A DNA stretch of 64,000 nt, taken from Siphlonurus alternatus (taxonomy: Eukaryota > Arthropoda > Insecta > Ephemeroptera > Siphlonuridae). Where the stretch lies: positions 28,114,118 through 28,178,117 of the forward strand of contig OX463780.1 in the NCBI GenBank assembly GCA_949825025.1, read 5' to 3'. The notes beneath the pieces were generated by a model. It had not been told where the DNA came from. It ran no database searches and was given only the letters and a program-made list of their open reading frames with translations. Made by a program: the position numbers and the translations under genes. This document shows, in pieces, positions 24,388-35,756 of this stretch (the stretch's first letter is position 1; each line of letters starts with the position of its first letter).

Positions 24388-24964
24388 CAGGTGCGGATCC
24401 ATGGGGGGGAGGGCTGGGGGGGCTGCAACCCCCGAAATTTTGGATTTTAACATGGGCAATTAAGGTAGAGATAATACGGATCAGCTGGCCCAATGCTAAA
24501 GAAATCCCATTCATAAAAATTATGAAAAAAAATTTAAAATGTTCTTCTCTACATCCTCTATCAGTATAGGTAAAATATCAGGTATACAAAAACGAGCTAG
24601 TTTTCGAGTTATTAATTTTCAAAGTTGACCAATTTAACATGGAAGTCCCATTTCTCCATGTTAAATTAGTCAACTTTAAAAATTAATAACTCGAAAACTA
24701 GCTCGTTTTTGTATACCTGATATTTTACCTACTGATAGGGGATGTAGAGGAGAACATTTTAAATTTTTTTCATAATTTTTATGAATGGGATTTTTTTAGC
24801 ATTGGGCCAGTTGATCCGTATTATCTCTACCTTAATATATATAGGCATGGCATTATACTCCCACAACATTTTTTTTTTAACATTATATATATATGGCCTT
24901 ATGGAAGCAGCCCCTCCCACAATTTTTCAGCCCCTGACAAATTTTTTTTATGGATCCGCACCTG
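24388..24964. mobile_element. hAT-like CAGGTGCGGATCC element, interrupted
   Basis: It begins CAGGTGCGGATCCATGG and ends TGGATCCGCACCTG. The same family occurs at 37974-38153 and 38570-38726. This copy is split by a separate TTAA foldback element at 24470-24835, inserted in its tgggcaaT|TAA sequence, so the original element is only about 215 bp. Confidence 0.8.
24470..24835. mobile_element. TTAA foldback element, variant of family A, nested
   Basis: The ends are TTAAGGTAGAGATAATACGG and its partner ending CTCTACCTTAA. The interior (ttctctacatcctctatcag, atatcaggtatacaaaaacg) is that of family A. The ends resemble family E, so it looks like a hybrid. It is inserted within the hAT-like element at 24388-24964. 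Confidence 0.8.
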
Positions 24965-25653
24965 ATAATATACAATACTACAATATATATATGGTCTTAC
25001 ACATATATTTATATGTGTGTATCATGACCATTAAAGTAGGGAGTGAGCGATTTCATTTTTTGGAATATTTTATTTTCTAAAAATAGTTTAACCTGCCTTC
25101 TATTGAGAAATGAAAACCAAAAAATTCTATCTCAAGTAGCTTCACCACAAAAAATTTCCAAAGCTGCATGGTGTTTCGGAGGCCTTTCCATGCATATCCT
25201 TATGGAACAGAAAACAGCTTTTTACTCCAACTTCGTCTGAACTATATGGTACCAATTAAAAAATACGTACATAATCTATGATGAATTCTTTAATGGATTT
25301 TCAAATAATTTTTTTTTACAGTGCCCGGAAAATATTGAAATTTTTGCGGGTTAATTCCCATAAGGATTTTCAAGTTTTTTTTTCCGGAAAAACGGCTCCG
25401 TAAATTTGTAAATATATTTTTGTACTTAATTATATTATATTGATTCCAATTAAATACTCTCTTTACAGAAGATTTAGTTCTTTATTACAAAGTTCAAATT
25501 AAGGAAAATAAACCATTTAGGTTGTGATAATCTTATTAAAAGAAAAGGATAGGAATAACCAGCAAGGCCTTACCGATCGAAAGAGTCACAGCAGGTGGAA
25601 ATTCTTGCGGTCACAGCTAGAGGTTCACTCGAAAGTTTTTACATTTTTGAAAC

Positions 25654-25681
25654 GTTTCGCATCGTGGAGATGCTTCTTCAG
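25654..25681 (-). ncRNA. Hammerhead-ribozyme-like core, left arm
   Basis: On the minus strand: CTGAAGA, a stem GCATC-TCCAC-GATGC, then GAAAC. This fits the conserved CUGANGA - stem II - GAAA core. Stem I, stem III and a UH cleavage site were not established; stem III would be very short (AACGTT). Function is a hypothesis. Confidence 0.3.
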
Positions 25682-25719
25682 TCACAAGAAGAAGTAGAAG
25701 ATTCTACTACTTCTTGTGA

Positions 25720-25747
25720 CTGAAGAAGCATCTCCATGATGCGAAAC
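25720..25747 (+). ncRNA. Hammerhead-ribozyme-like core, right arm
   Basis: The mirror copy on the plus strand: CTGAAGA, stem GCATC-TCCAT-GATGC, GAAAC. The only loop change between the arms is C to T, which does not affect the stem. Confidence 0.3.
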
Positions 25748-26074
25748 GTTTCAAAAATGTAAAAACTTTCGAGTGAACCTCTGTGACCGCAAGAATTTCC
25801 ACCTGCTGTGACTCTTTCGATCGGTAAGGCCTTGCTGCATGGTTATTCCTATCCTTTTCTTTTAATAAGATTATTACAAAGTTCATATTGTAATTATACT
25901 GTATTGTTTTTCCAAATAGAAACAAAGTGTTTATTCATAGAACAAAAATATACCAAATTTATTGAAGTATGGCAAGTGAACTAGTATATTTATACATCGC
26001 AGTATACATATTATTTGAATACAAAAGAATATGAAAGTTAACCGTGAAAGCTGTAATTGCAGCTAATGAAAAAG

Positions 26075-26163
<89 letters not shown>

Positions 26164-26265
26164 CAAAATTTGAGTTTTGACTGTTACAAAGGGCTCTGTA
26201 TATAAGTGATGCAATATTTCATAGAGAGAACATGCTTACAATGATGAAATGATTAAAGGGGTCTT

Positions 26266-26457
26266 TTAATAATTAAATAATGTAATTAATACTCCTTGCA
26301 TCCGGGCCTTGTCTTGGCCACCAAGATATGGCGTAGCGTCAATGTATTGTTCAAACTTCAAACCATACATTGGTGCTTTTGTCATTTCTTGGCAAGGGAA
26401 GTTTTCAGGGGTGCCGACAATACCACAAAGGGAATAAAAAAATTTACTATGTACCAA
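26266..26457 (-). other. Exon-like open frame, unassigned
   Basis: The frame has non-repetitive, protein-like composition (GTPENFPCQEMTKAPMYGL, then ATPYLGGQDKARMQG). It is clearly richer in G+C than its flanks. I could not assign a family or find convincing splice sites: a possible acceptor is tacatag near 26453 and a weak donor is GTATTA near 26285. It lies downstream of the GON7-like stop on the same strand, so it would belong to another gene or a gene relic. Confidence 0.25.
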
Positions 26458-26833
26458 AATAGTAATATTCTATTATATATAATAAATATATATATACAAA
26501 AATCTTGAAATAATTTTTGTAAAAATTGGGTATAACTTGGTATAAGTATTATCAATATTCAATATACAGTATTTTATATTATGTTGTTTGTTCTTTTTTC
26601 AACTAAACAGCTATAAATCTAATACTGCACTATTAAATATAATATTATGTAGTATGTATAATAGTATAAACAATGTACCAACTGGTATTTAATTAAATGG
26701 ATATGGGGAGCGAGAAATCATGCAGGATGAATGGAGGGGGGGGGGGGAGTCTAAATTATAGATTCATTACCAGTCTGAAGAATTGTTAAAAGTTACAAAA
26801 TATTACATTCTGTGGGTGCATGTGGCTATAAAG

Positions 26834-29800
26834 CTAATTACAATGTTTCTTCTTTGATGGGGCTGGACTGCTTTTTGTACGCTTCTGTGAAGAAGAGGTT
26901 TCATCCCCACTGTCACTCTCACCTACTTCATCTTCTACCGGTACCTCGTCCATGGCAGCCTCTGCTGACAATAAATACCAGAAATTGTTATTATTACTAG
27001 ACACTCACCATAATAAGGCAAGTGAAAAGCAGCAATGAAGCTGCTCAACGACATAAAGATTACAATACGATTAGTCCTCCTATACATTCAAGTATATACA
27101 GTCTTGAGAGTATAAAATTGGAATACATTGGTTAGATAGGAGAAACGATTTTTAGCCCATATCTCAGGTAAAAATTTATTCTAGGGTACAACCTTACCCT
27201 CAGGTGTTGGCCAAGTCAAAGGCTACTTACTTCGAGGAAATTGTTCACGTCCAGTCATTTCCACCCCTAGCAGGGGTGAAAATGTGTTAAAATCAAATCT
27301 TGCCCAAAAATTCTAAAAACTGAGAATTTGAAATAAAAAAATATTTGTAATTTAGTGGTGAATTTTTAAAATATGAAACTACCCTGTTTCATCCTTAAAC
27401 AACCCTAAAATAATTTATTTTTAATTTTTTTAATTGCCAGATTCGTGTTCTCCATATTCAAATTTGTAAAAATATACATCTCAGTAGGGGGTTGTCGGAG
27501 GGGTTGTTTCACCCCTAATTCTTAAATTTATGTTTTAAATGGTTTTATATAAATTTGGTCATGGGAAACCATGGAGAAAATAGACAGGAGCGCACTCTAT
27601 TGGAATCCGCCATGTTATGAAGGGAGATAAGAGTGTTAACCGATACTATCAGCTCTCGCGGTAGATTTTGGAAACAGAGAGGCTGACAAGCGCGCCATCT
27701 CTAGGTGATAAAAGGACTGAACGTAACATCGTAAAACAATGTTAACTCCGGGTTGCGAGATCCGAAGTTCGATGGACGATTTACATTATTTTTTATTGCT
27801 AGACAACAGCTCAAATCACCGCGAAATGAAAAATATTCTCACATACCTTATTAAATTTCCAGTCTTCTACATGTGTTCTGGATACTCCAAGGCACAAATT
27901 TCACTGCCAAATAATTTACCGAAATAGCTTGTGTATTTGCAGGATTGCACCTATATGCATCACCCACTTATCTATGCTGTATTTAATTTCTGGCGTGATC
28001 TAAAAGGACAAAAAGCTCCTTATCGTTAATGGTAATTAAGATTGAAGCTAAAACAAAAAAAAAATTGCACAATCAAGCCAATTTATTGAGCAAATGGAAG
28101 GTAATTAATTGACGTACGTGTTCACGAAAACTTCACAACATAAACATGTGAGCGGAAGGCTGGCGGCAGCGAGCGAGCACTGCGAGCAGCCGGAGCAGCT
28201 AGCGCAGCAGAAGAGGGGAGGTCGGGGGAGGTAGAGGAGGGAGAGAGGCGGGAAATGTTCTACAGCTGATATTTTGTAACATTTATCAAATTTTATTTGC
28301 GTAATATTCTTAACTGCAGCATAACAAAATAACCCTTATAGACAAGCTCTGTTGAATTTGTTTGAATATTAACAAAGTTCAATGACTTTATGTGTTTTTG
28401 TATTAAATTTGAAGTCTTGTAAATATTTATGTAATTATAGTAATAAAATTAAAACCATATTTCATTGAAACAAATTTTTTTACTACATCGATCATGATCC
28501 CGCTCGTTAATTCATTTTGATGCCTTTCATAAAATCGATCGAAGTAACTAAGATGCACACTATATTAAGGTCGATTTTCCTACCGGTTGCCATGATAAAC
28601 TAGCATTATATAATATATTATGGTGAATGGAATTTTTAAAGTCTTTTATTCAATTAAAGTTATTTTTCATTTAATGAAATTGACAGTGCACAAAAATTAT
28701 AAATATGTGCGTTTTGGATACTCATTTTCACTTTCCATTTAATGGTAACGTAATAACGTAATAAAAATAAGATGTAAATTTTAGTGAAAATTTTTTTCAA
28801 TAAAAAAAAATATATGTTTATAATTTTTGTGCACTGTACTCAATTTCAATAAATGAAAAATAACTTTAATTGAAAAAGACTTTAAAAATTCCATTCACCA
28901 TAATATATTATATAATGCTAGTTTATCATGGCAACCGGTAGGAAAATCGACCTTAATATAGTGTGCATCTTAATTACTTCGATCGATTTTATGAAAGGCA
29001 TCAAAATGAATTAACGAGCGGGATCATGATCGATGTAGTAAAAAAATTTGTTTCAATGAAATATGGTTTTAATTTTATTACTATAATTACATAAATATTT
29101 ACAAGACTTCAAATTTAATACAAACACATAAAGTCATTGAACTTTGTTAATATTCAAACAAATTCAACAGAGCTTGTCTATAAGGGTTATTTTGTTATGC
29201 TGCAGTTAAGAATATTACGCAAATAAAATTTGATAAATGTTACAAAATATCAGCTGTAGAACATTTCCCACCTCTCTCCCTCCTCTACCTCCCCCGACCT
29301 CCCCTCTTCTGCTGCGCTAGCTGCTCCGGCTGCTCGCAGTGCTCGCTCGCTGCCGCCAGCCTTCTGCTCACATGTTTATGTTGTGAAGTTTTCGTGAACA
29401 CGTACGTCAATTAATTACCTTCCATTTGCTCAATAAATTGGCTTGATTGTGCAATTTTTTTTTGTTTTAGCTTCAATCTTAATTACCATTAACGATAAGG
29501 AGCTTTTTGTCCTTTTAGATCACGCCAGAAATTAAATACAGCATAGATAAGTGGGTGATGCATATAGGTGCAATCCTGCAAATACACAAGCTATTTCGGT
29601 AAATTATTTGGCAGTGAAATTTGTGCCTTGGAGTATCCAGAACACATGTAGAAGACTGGAAATTTAATAAGGTATGTGAGAATATTTTTCATTTCGCGGT
29701 GATTTGAGCTGTTGTCTAGCAATAAAAAATAATGTAAATCGTCCATCGAACTTCGGATCTCGCAACCCGGAGTTAACATTGTTTTACGATGTTACGTTCA

Positions 29801-32108
29801 GTTCTTTTATCACCTAGAGATGGCGCGCTTGTCAGCCTCTCTGTTTCCAAAATCTACCGCGAGAGCTGATAGTATCGGTTAACACTCTTATCTCCAGTTT
29901 GGAACCCTTCTTGGGAATCCTTCTCTATATTATCCTTGTGGGAAACACAAATCTGACAATTAAAATATTTTAAAATTAAAAATTAATTATTTTAGGGTTG
30001 GTTAGGGATGAAATAGGGTAGTTTCACCCTTTAAAAATTCACCACTAAATTGCAATTAACTTTTTTATTTCAAATTCTTAGTTTTTAGAATTTTTGGGCA
30101 AGATTTGATTTTAACACATTTTCACTCTTACAAAGGGTGGAAATGACTGGACGTGAACAACATCTCTCGAAAAAAGTAGCCCTTGACTAGGCCAACACCT
30201 GAAGGTAAGGTTGTACCTTAGAATTAATTTTTACCTGAGTTATGGGTTAAAAATCGTTTTTATCTAACCAATGTATTCCAATTTTATACTCTCAAAACTG
30301 GATGTGATAGTTTGCGACACAGAGACAGTATGATTTGCCATATTATGCCATAGTATGAATTTGATGGTCCATGATGACGAGTTTTCTAAACTTGTTACTA
30401 GTGTCTTTTGTATATGTCCAGACTCTATCAGAGACTTCATTCCCTAGGGCCAGAAATTTGAACAAAAATTTCAACACTTCAGTCTTCACGAGGTTTGGGG
30501 GAGTTAGCTCCACTTTTCAAACAATTTTATTTAATGCAAGGGCGACAGTGACACTAACTTTCCCAGATCTCATGGACTAACTGCAAGTTCTGTAGATTTT
30601 AGTCAAATTTTTGTCCATTAGATGCATAAGTTTCTGATGGTGTCTGGTTAATCCAGCAAGAAAAATTGTTACATGTTAGTCCTGTACAGTACTGTACTGT
30701 ATACAGTACCACGAACAATATATGAAGGGGAGACACTGTCAGTAAGATACAGTATAACAAATCTTAGATTACGCCCGACACTATGGCTCTTACGACCTTA
30801 CGGTAGCTTTTCTAGACTGTTGCCGTCTATGTCTGGCTGGGAGCCTGGGATATGCAACAAAGATGGCCGCCGCGCGTAGTCGAATCTACACGTAAACTTG
30901 GATTTGTGATAACGTGATAACTACCATGTATGGCTTCCCTTCTCCAACTCAGTGCTATAATTTACAGTGATGTATTATTCCCACAGACAGACGTCTTACA
31001 CCTTATGAGATTTTAGACCCCCTTTTTCCTGATTCTTCTTTTGTTTCCCTTCATCAGATATTTAGATTTTAAACGATCTGCGGCAAATGTGGCTAAACCA
31101 CGGTGGCTTGCAATATAGTACTCAACGCACTCTTAAATCCCCCGTAACTCTCCGCCCCCACCACCTCGGATGGCAGGGAGTTCCACTCCCTCACTGTTCG
31201 GTTTATGAAGGAGTACTTCCCCACATCACTTCCACTACCCCTGAACTCCAGCTTCCACTGATGATCCCCCCTCCCAATATATCTACCTTTCCTAGTTATG
31301 TCGCTAAACTCACTCCAACCTGCCATCTCCCTATTAACTTTAAACAAATTTCCTAATTGGTTGTATCTTCTCCTTTCTTCGAGTGACTCCCACTCCAAAG
31401 TCTGAATCATTTTCGACACGCTTTCATAATCCCTCCACACCTTTTTGTCATGCATAAACCAAGTATTCTTTTGTATTATTAGTGTCTAGTGAGCCAGCCC
31501 AGATGGCAATATGGCATAATGGTTTCCCCTAGCTCTTAACAATTCCCCTCCACCGACACCGGTATCATACCCATCTCATATCACTCCATGCAGCTACGTA
31601 TACATACAGTACAGTGTATGCATACAGTATAATGAACATGGCTTATCCAATTAAGCGAGGACAAAACTCCCATATGGTGGGCAAGGCGTCTGTATATTTG
31701 TGGTATATATGTATTTATATTACAGAACAAGATACACTATGCATATGCATACTGCATGCATATATGTATGCAAGGTATGCATACCGGTACGTTGCATACA
31801 AGGATAGGATTTTGTACATACAAAATCCTTAGTTGCATAGCATATGTACCACATGATGCAAGCAGCTCACCATTTTTAGCATCGGCTTTGCTGGTAATGA
31901 GTTGAGTCAGTGTTGTATTCACTTCAGTCTGAATGTCTTTCAGGGACTCAAGCAGAGATTTATGGCAACTAGCCGGTGCCTCCAACTGTGATATCTGACC
32001 ATCATCAGCAAATGATGCGAAATCCACGATCTTGCGAATTGATGTGACAGTCAATCCACGGTCACGCAACTCCACAGTAATGCACGGTTGTTGTGGGTCA
32101 CTCCCCAT
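26834..32108 (-). CDS. Small acidic-tail protein, putative GON7 (KEOPS subunit)-like
   Basis: Two exons, 31871-32108 and 26834-26964, join in phase (AATG|GTGAGC donor; tattgtcag acceptor) to give 122 residues. Exon 1 encodes a beta-like start (ITVELRDRGLTVTSI) and a helix LLESLKDIQTEVNTTLTQLI. Exon 2 encodes an acidic then basic tail (VPVEDEVGESDSGDE, KRTKSSPAPSKKKHCN). This order (short strand region, one helix, acidic disordered tail ending in a lysine/proline cluster) resembles GON7, the small KEOPS subunit that supports t6A tRNA modification. Identity is inferred from layout and weak similarity only. The intron (26965-31870) is 4.9 kb and holds a nested pair of inverted repeats and a LINE fragment. 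A gene-model error is possible given that distance. Confidence 0.55.
27104..30298. repeat. Outer diverged inverted repeat
   Basis: The left arm 27104-27480 and the right arm 29947-30298 are imperfect reverse complements: gagagtataaaattggaata at the left against tattccaattttatactctc at the right, and gtccagtcatttccacccct against ggtggaaatgactggac. Small indels show it is older than the inner palindrome. It lies in the GON7-like intron. Confidence 0.85.
27623..29895. repeat. Near-perfect 2.27-kb palindrome with duplicated ORF
   Basis: Arms of about 1,085 bp (27623-28708 and 28811-29895) are almost identical in reverse complement, with a spacer of about 100 bp. Each arm has a GC-rich block (about 28150-28255 and 29268-29360) and the same 62-codon open frame (27739-27927 plus; 29591-29779 minus; begins MLTPGCEIRSSMDDLHYF). 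I recognise no family in that peptide and no terminal target duplication. It could be a foldback element, a recent inverted duplication, or an assembly artefact. Confidence 0.85.
31075..31470 (-). mobile_element. Non-LTR retrotransposon 3' fragment
   Basis: The minus strand encodes the C-terminal end of a LINE ORF2 (WESLEERRRYNQLGNLFK, then [16 protein letters not shown]), followed by GCCACATTTGCCGC as in the 4.5-kb copy. It is 5'-truncated and has no RT domain. It lies in the GON7-like intron. Confidence 0.8.
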
Positions 32109-32496
32109 ATTTCAGGTAATGTAGAATGTCTTATTAACACGTTATTTTCATTTAACTTTAGGATGTGTTACCCAAAAAATACAAATCTCGTAGAATTCGA
32201 GCGGAGAGCGGAGGAGGCGAGTTCTCCCTACCAAAATCAAAACAAAGGCCAGCTGCCAGCTGTTCTGAAAAAAAAAGAAGCTAAAGAAGCGCATCAAAAT
32301 TAATTTCTGTAATTTGAAAATTAAAATATTTCCTCATTAGATCTTCTGAAATCTTCTCCCATTTTCACCAAATTAAGCAATATTCTAATCAATTTGCTTT
32401 CATATTTTTAAGAAATACCATGCCATGATGTATGATAATTTATGTAGTACACCGAGTGGGCAGGAAAGGAACAAAATGTAAATGAAATGTGGGAGA

Positions 32497-33512
32497 GCCA
32501 GAGTCTTCTGCGCGCAATGTTTCTAACAAAACATTGTTCAATGTCTGTCGCGTACGTGGTGTAATTTTCGATTGTTGAACGCGAGAAAAGAAAATTGTAA
32601 ACAAACTCCGTTGTTTACAATTTTTTGCCGCTGGCGGCGCCACCAGCGAGCGGTAATTATCAAGGGAAGCATTATGAATAACATGAAAAACTAATGGAAA
32701 TTATTAAAAAATTGAGGATATGTTTTCAAAAATCAAGTGAAATGAAAAGAAACATGCATGCGCGCAAATTTTATAGAAAAAATTAAGAATTTTTAACGGT
32801 TTTTTATCATTGAAACGGTCGAAGAAATGTGGAGCGATAGCCATGGTGTAGGTAATGTATATCATTTCTGTGTTTCCAAGGGCTTGTAAGCACTAAAATC
32901 TTTTAGCTAGCAAGTTCTGGCAGGACTTGGCTGCCCTTACCAGCCGTACCAGTGTCCATTTGTTGATTTATTTAAAAATAAAAAGCAATATAATAGGGTT
33001 TTAAAACTTTACCTTTGAATTTCTATACATACTGAAGATATAGCAGTAACTCGATATAATCTACAATTAAGTTTCTATGCTGTTAGACCTTAATACTGGA
33101 GTGACTGGAGTCCCGTCCAACATCTATGATTGCATAGAATCACATAAAAGGCAATGAAACGCCAACCTCAGTCTGCGTCGTCTCTTCTATATATGTGCTT
33201 AAAATAAGATAAAATACCGTAATATTTGCTAATAATTATTTTTTACATTACCTGGATCAATGTAGTACAAAATTATGATATTTTTTTATATTTTGGTGTG
33301 GTATTTTAGAAGTTATCGTTACATTTAGGCGTCAACTTGCAAATTTCCTATGTTAAACAATGGCACATAGTCGCAACAAAAACCGCTCGCTGGTGGCGCC
33401 TCTGGTCACTCTGGCGGGCGCAAAATGGAACTAAAGCGTCACGCAATAATCGGACCACGCGACAGACATTGAACAATGTTTTGTTAGAAACATTGCGCGC
33501 AGAAGACTCTGG
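32497..33512. repeat. Inverted repeat flanking about 750 bp
   Basis: The left arm 32497-32655 and the right arm 33386-33512 share, in opposite orientation, ccgctcgctggtggcgcc and a stretch beginning cgacagacattgaacaatg through gcgcgcagaagactctgg. Their middle parts differ. The right arm runs straight into the LINE reading frame at 33466, so part of the repeat is LINE-derived. Confidence 0.65.
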
Positions 33513-35690
33513 GGAGAGCTATGTAAAAATTTGTAATGAAGTAAGGGATAGATATGTACCGGTAAAAATGATAGCTGGAGGCGATTCATCGCAATGTTTC
33601 CAGAATAAGAATATTAGGAGACTACAGCGGAAAGCTAGGAAGCAGTATAACCAGCATAAAAGAGGTATGATAAGCAAGGCAGCTTTACGAACAACGGAAA
33701 ATGAGCTAAACAGGGAGAAGAGTAATGCGGAAAGAAACTTTATGAATGAAATGTTCGATGAAAGAAACAAAATGGAGAGCTGGAGAGCTGGACTAAATTG
33801 TACAAGCATGTTAGAAGTAGGAAACTAGCAAGGAATGATATACCAGTACTTGGACGAGCAGGCAACATATACCACGGATAAAGAGAAGACTGACGCTTTA
33901 TCCTTTATCTAGACAATACCAGGGCTATCACTCTATTGTAGGATAGAGTGATAGCCCTGGACAATACAAGGGGGGTTTTCAAAAAAAAGAGGAGGCGAGG
34001 AAAGACGATGAAGTAGATAGAGAAAATCGAGACAGTAGAAATATTGAATCAGGGAGGGATAAAAAATTCAGAGTTAGATACAAGGACGTTAGGAGAGCTT
34101 TACTTAGTCTGGCGAAGGGGAAAGCACCAGGGCCTGATGGAATCACAGCGAGTTTTCTAAAACTAAATTTAAATAAACATTGCAAATACCAAACATTACT
34201 TTTTAGAAAGATCATAAATAGTCATGGTAAAATGCCAGATGGTTGGAGAGAAGCATGGGTGGTACCAATATATAAAGGAGGAGCAAAAAATAATGTTAAA
34301 AACTACAGACCAGTAAGTCTTACGTCTATAGTCTCACAAGTTATGGAAAAGATGGTTGTAAAATATATTAGGTATAAACTGGAGAGGAACGGATTTTTTG
34401 GATCACGACAACATGGGTTTCGAGAAAAGTATTCATGTGATACACAAATTCTAGGGCTAGCACAGGAACTTGAGGAATGCCTGGACAGTGGGGGGGAAAC
34501 ATGCAATCTTTCTGGATTTTGAAAAAGCCTTCGACAAGGTACCGCATGACATACTAATGAGGAAAGTTAGAGCGGCACTGCAGGAAGAACAATTAGCTAT
34601 AAATATGTTGAGGATTTTCTGACAGACAGGGTACAGAGGGTAAAGTTAGGAGAAACAATGTCGGGGGAAGAAAAGGTAACGTCAGGAGTTCCGCAAGGAA
34701 GCGTACTGGGGCCTATTTTGTTCATTATTTTTATTGAAGATATTGGAACAGGAATTAAATAAAAAATGAGACTGTTTGCAGATGATAGTGTTATATATAA
34801 AATAATTAAGGACAAAGACGACACGAAAATACTTCAGGAGGATCTGAATATAGTAGGTAAATGGGTAAAGGAAAATAAAATGCATCTTAATATTGATAAA
34901 TGTAGCACAGTCAAATTTAGTAGGAAAAGAGCAGGAAGCACAGCGATATATAAAATGGACGGAGCTGAACTTAAAGAGGAAAAGAAATATAAATATTTAG
35001 GGGTGGTATAATGCAATGTAAGCTTAACTGGAATGACCAAATTGCATACATCACAAATAAAGGAAGAAGAAATCTGGAGTTTGTAATGAGAAATTTGAAA
35101 GGAACGGGGAGGGAAATCAGGGAAAAAGCGTACAAAACACTTATCCGACCAATGTTAGAATATGGATGCAACGTTTGGGACCCATATAGGACGAAGGGAA
35201 AGAAGGAACTGGAAAAGATACAGAGAAGAGCGGCCAGAAGAGTGACTGGCAAAATGGGAAGCTGGAAACTGGTGAGTGACGGAAGGGAAATTCGTAAGGA
35301 AAGGGAGAGTGTCATACAAATGATTGGAGAACTGGGATGGAGCTCGCTGGAGGAAAGGAGGAGGCAAATTACATTGACAACAATGTACAAAATTACAAGG
35401 AATGCCAAGGGTTGGGAGGAGATGAGTGGAAAAGTGGACAGGGGAAGATATTTGGGGAGAAGGGACCATGAATGGAAGCTCGAGTATCAGGGAAGCAACA
35501 ATGATGTGGGAAAGTATTCTTTTATCAGGAGGACGGCGAGAGAGTGGAATCTGCTGGGGTCTGCGGAGGTGGGCGTGGACAGGATTGAGAAGTTCAAGGA
35601 GCTGGTGACCTCAAGACCTCAAGCAGGACACAAACTGTGAGCCATAGTGGTGTGACCACAACTGCCGCAGTATAAACTAAATTTTTATCT
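33466..35690 (+). pseudogene. Degenerate non-LTR retrotransposon ORF2 (reverse transcriptase)
   Basis: In order: a linker after a lost endonuclease (33466-33827), RT finger motif GKAPGPDGIT (about 34120), YRPVSLTSI (about 34305), FLDFEKAFDKVPHD (about 34515-34556), GVPQGSVLGPILF (about 34687), catalytic FADD (about 34777), thumb region (LEYGCNVWDPY, about 35155) and C-terminus DVGKYSF...REWN, ending near 35640. Frames shift near 33830-33990, 34500, 34600 and 35008, and a stop sits just before FADD, so it is inactive. Motifs suit the jockey/CR1-like group; the exact clade is uncertain. The 3' end tgaccacaactgccgcag resembles the other copies. Confidence 0.88.
33919..33961. repeat. Perfect short hairpin inside the LINE
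   Basis: ccagggctatcactctat and atagagtgatagccctgg are exact complements around a 6-nt loop. It coincides with a break in the ORF2 frame, so it may be a small local inverted duplication that arose after the insertion. Confidence 0.8.
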
Positions 35691-35756
35691 TTTTTTTTAT
35701 CTTTTTTATCATTAAATAATAATAACTTTTTCGTGCAAAGGGTATTCATAAAAAAT

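Larger units (their letters stand above)
25524..25876. repeat. Palindromic element with hammerhead-like cores in both arms
   Basis: The arms pair almost perfectly around a centre near 25702 (gaagtagaag|attctactac). Each arm, read outward from the centre, contains CTGAAGA, a GCATC/GATGC stem and GAAAC. No ORF of note. Confidence 0.8.
22571..26833. other. Intergenic region, dehydrogenase to GON7-like gene
   Basis: It contains the elements listed separately at 23877, 24388, 24470 and 25524, short (AT)n/(GT)n runs at about 23580-23612, a long (AT)n tract at about 26078-26160, and one exon-like open frame at 26266-26457. The rest is AT-rich with no supported gene. Confidence 0.5.

Noticed and set aside
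27739..29779. Two copies of a 62-codon frame as real genes
   Set aside because: They are mirror images within palindrome arms and no homologue is recognised; their conservation follows from arm identity rather than coding selection.
34232..35640. Reverse-transcriptase frames as a live element
   Set aside because: Several frameshifts and a stop before the FADD motif; the endonuclease is missing.
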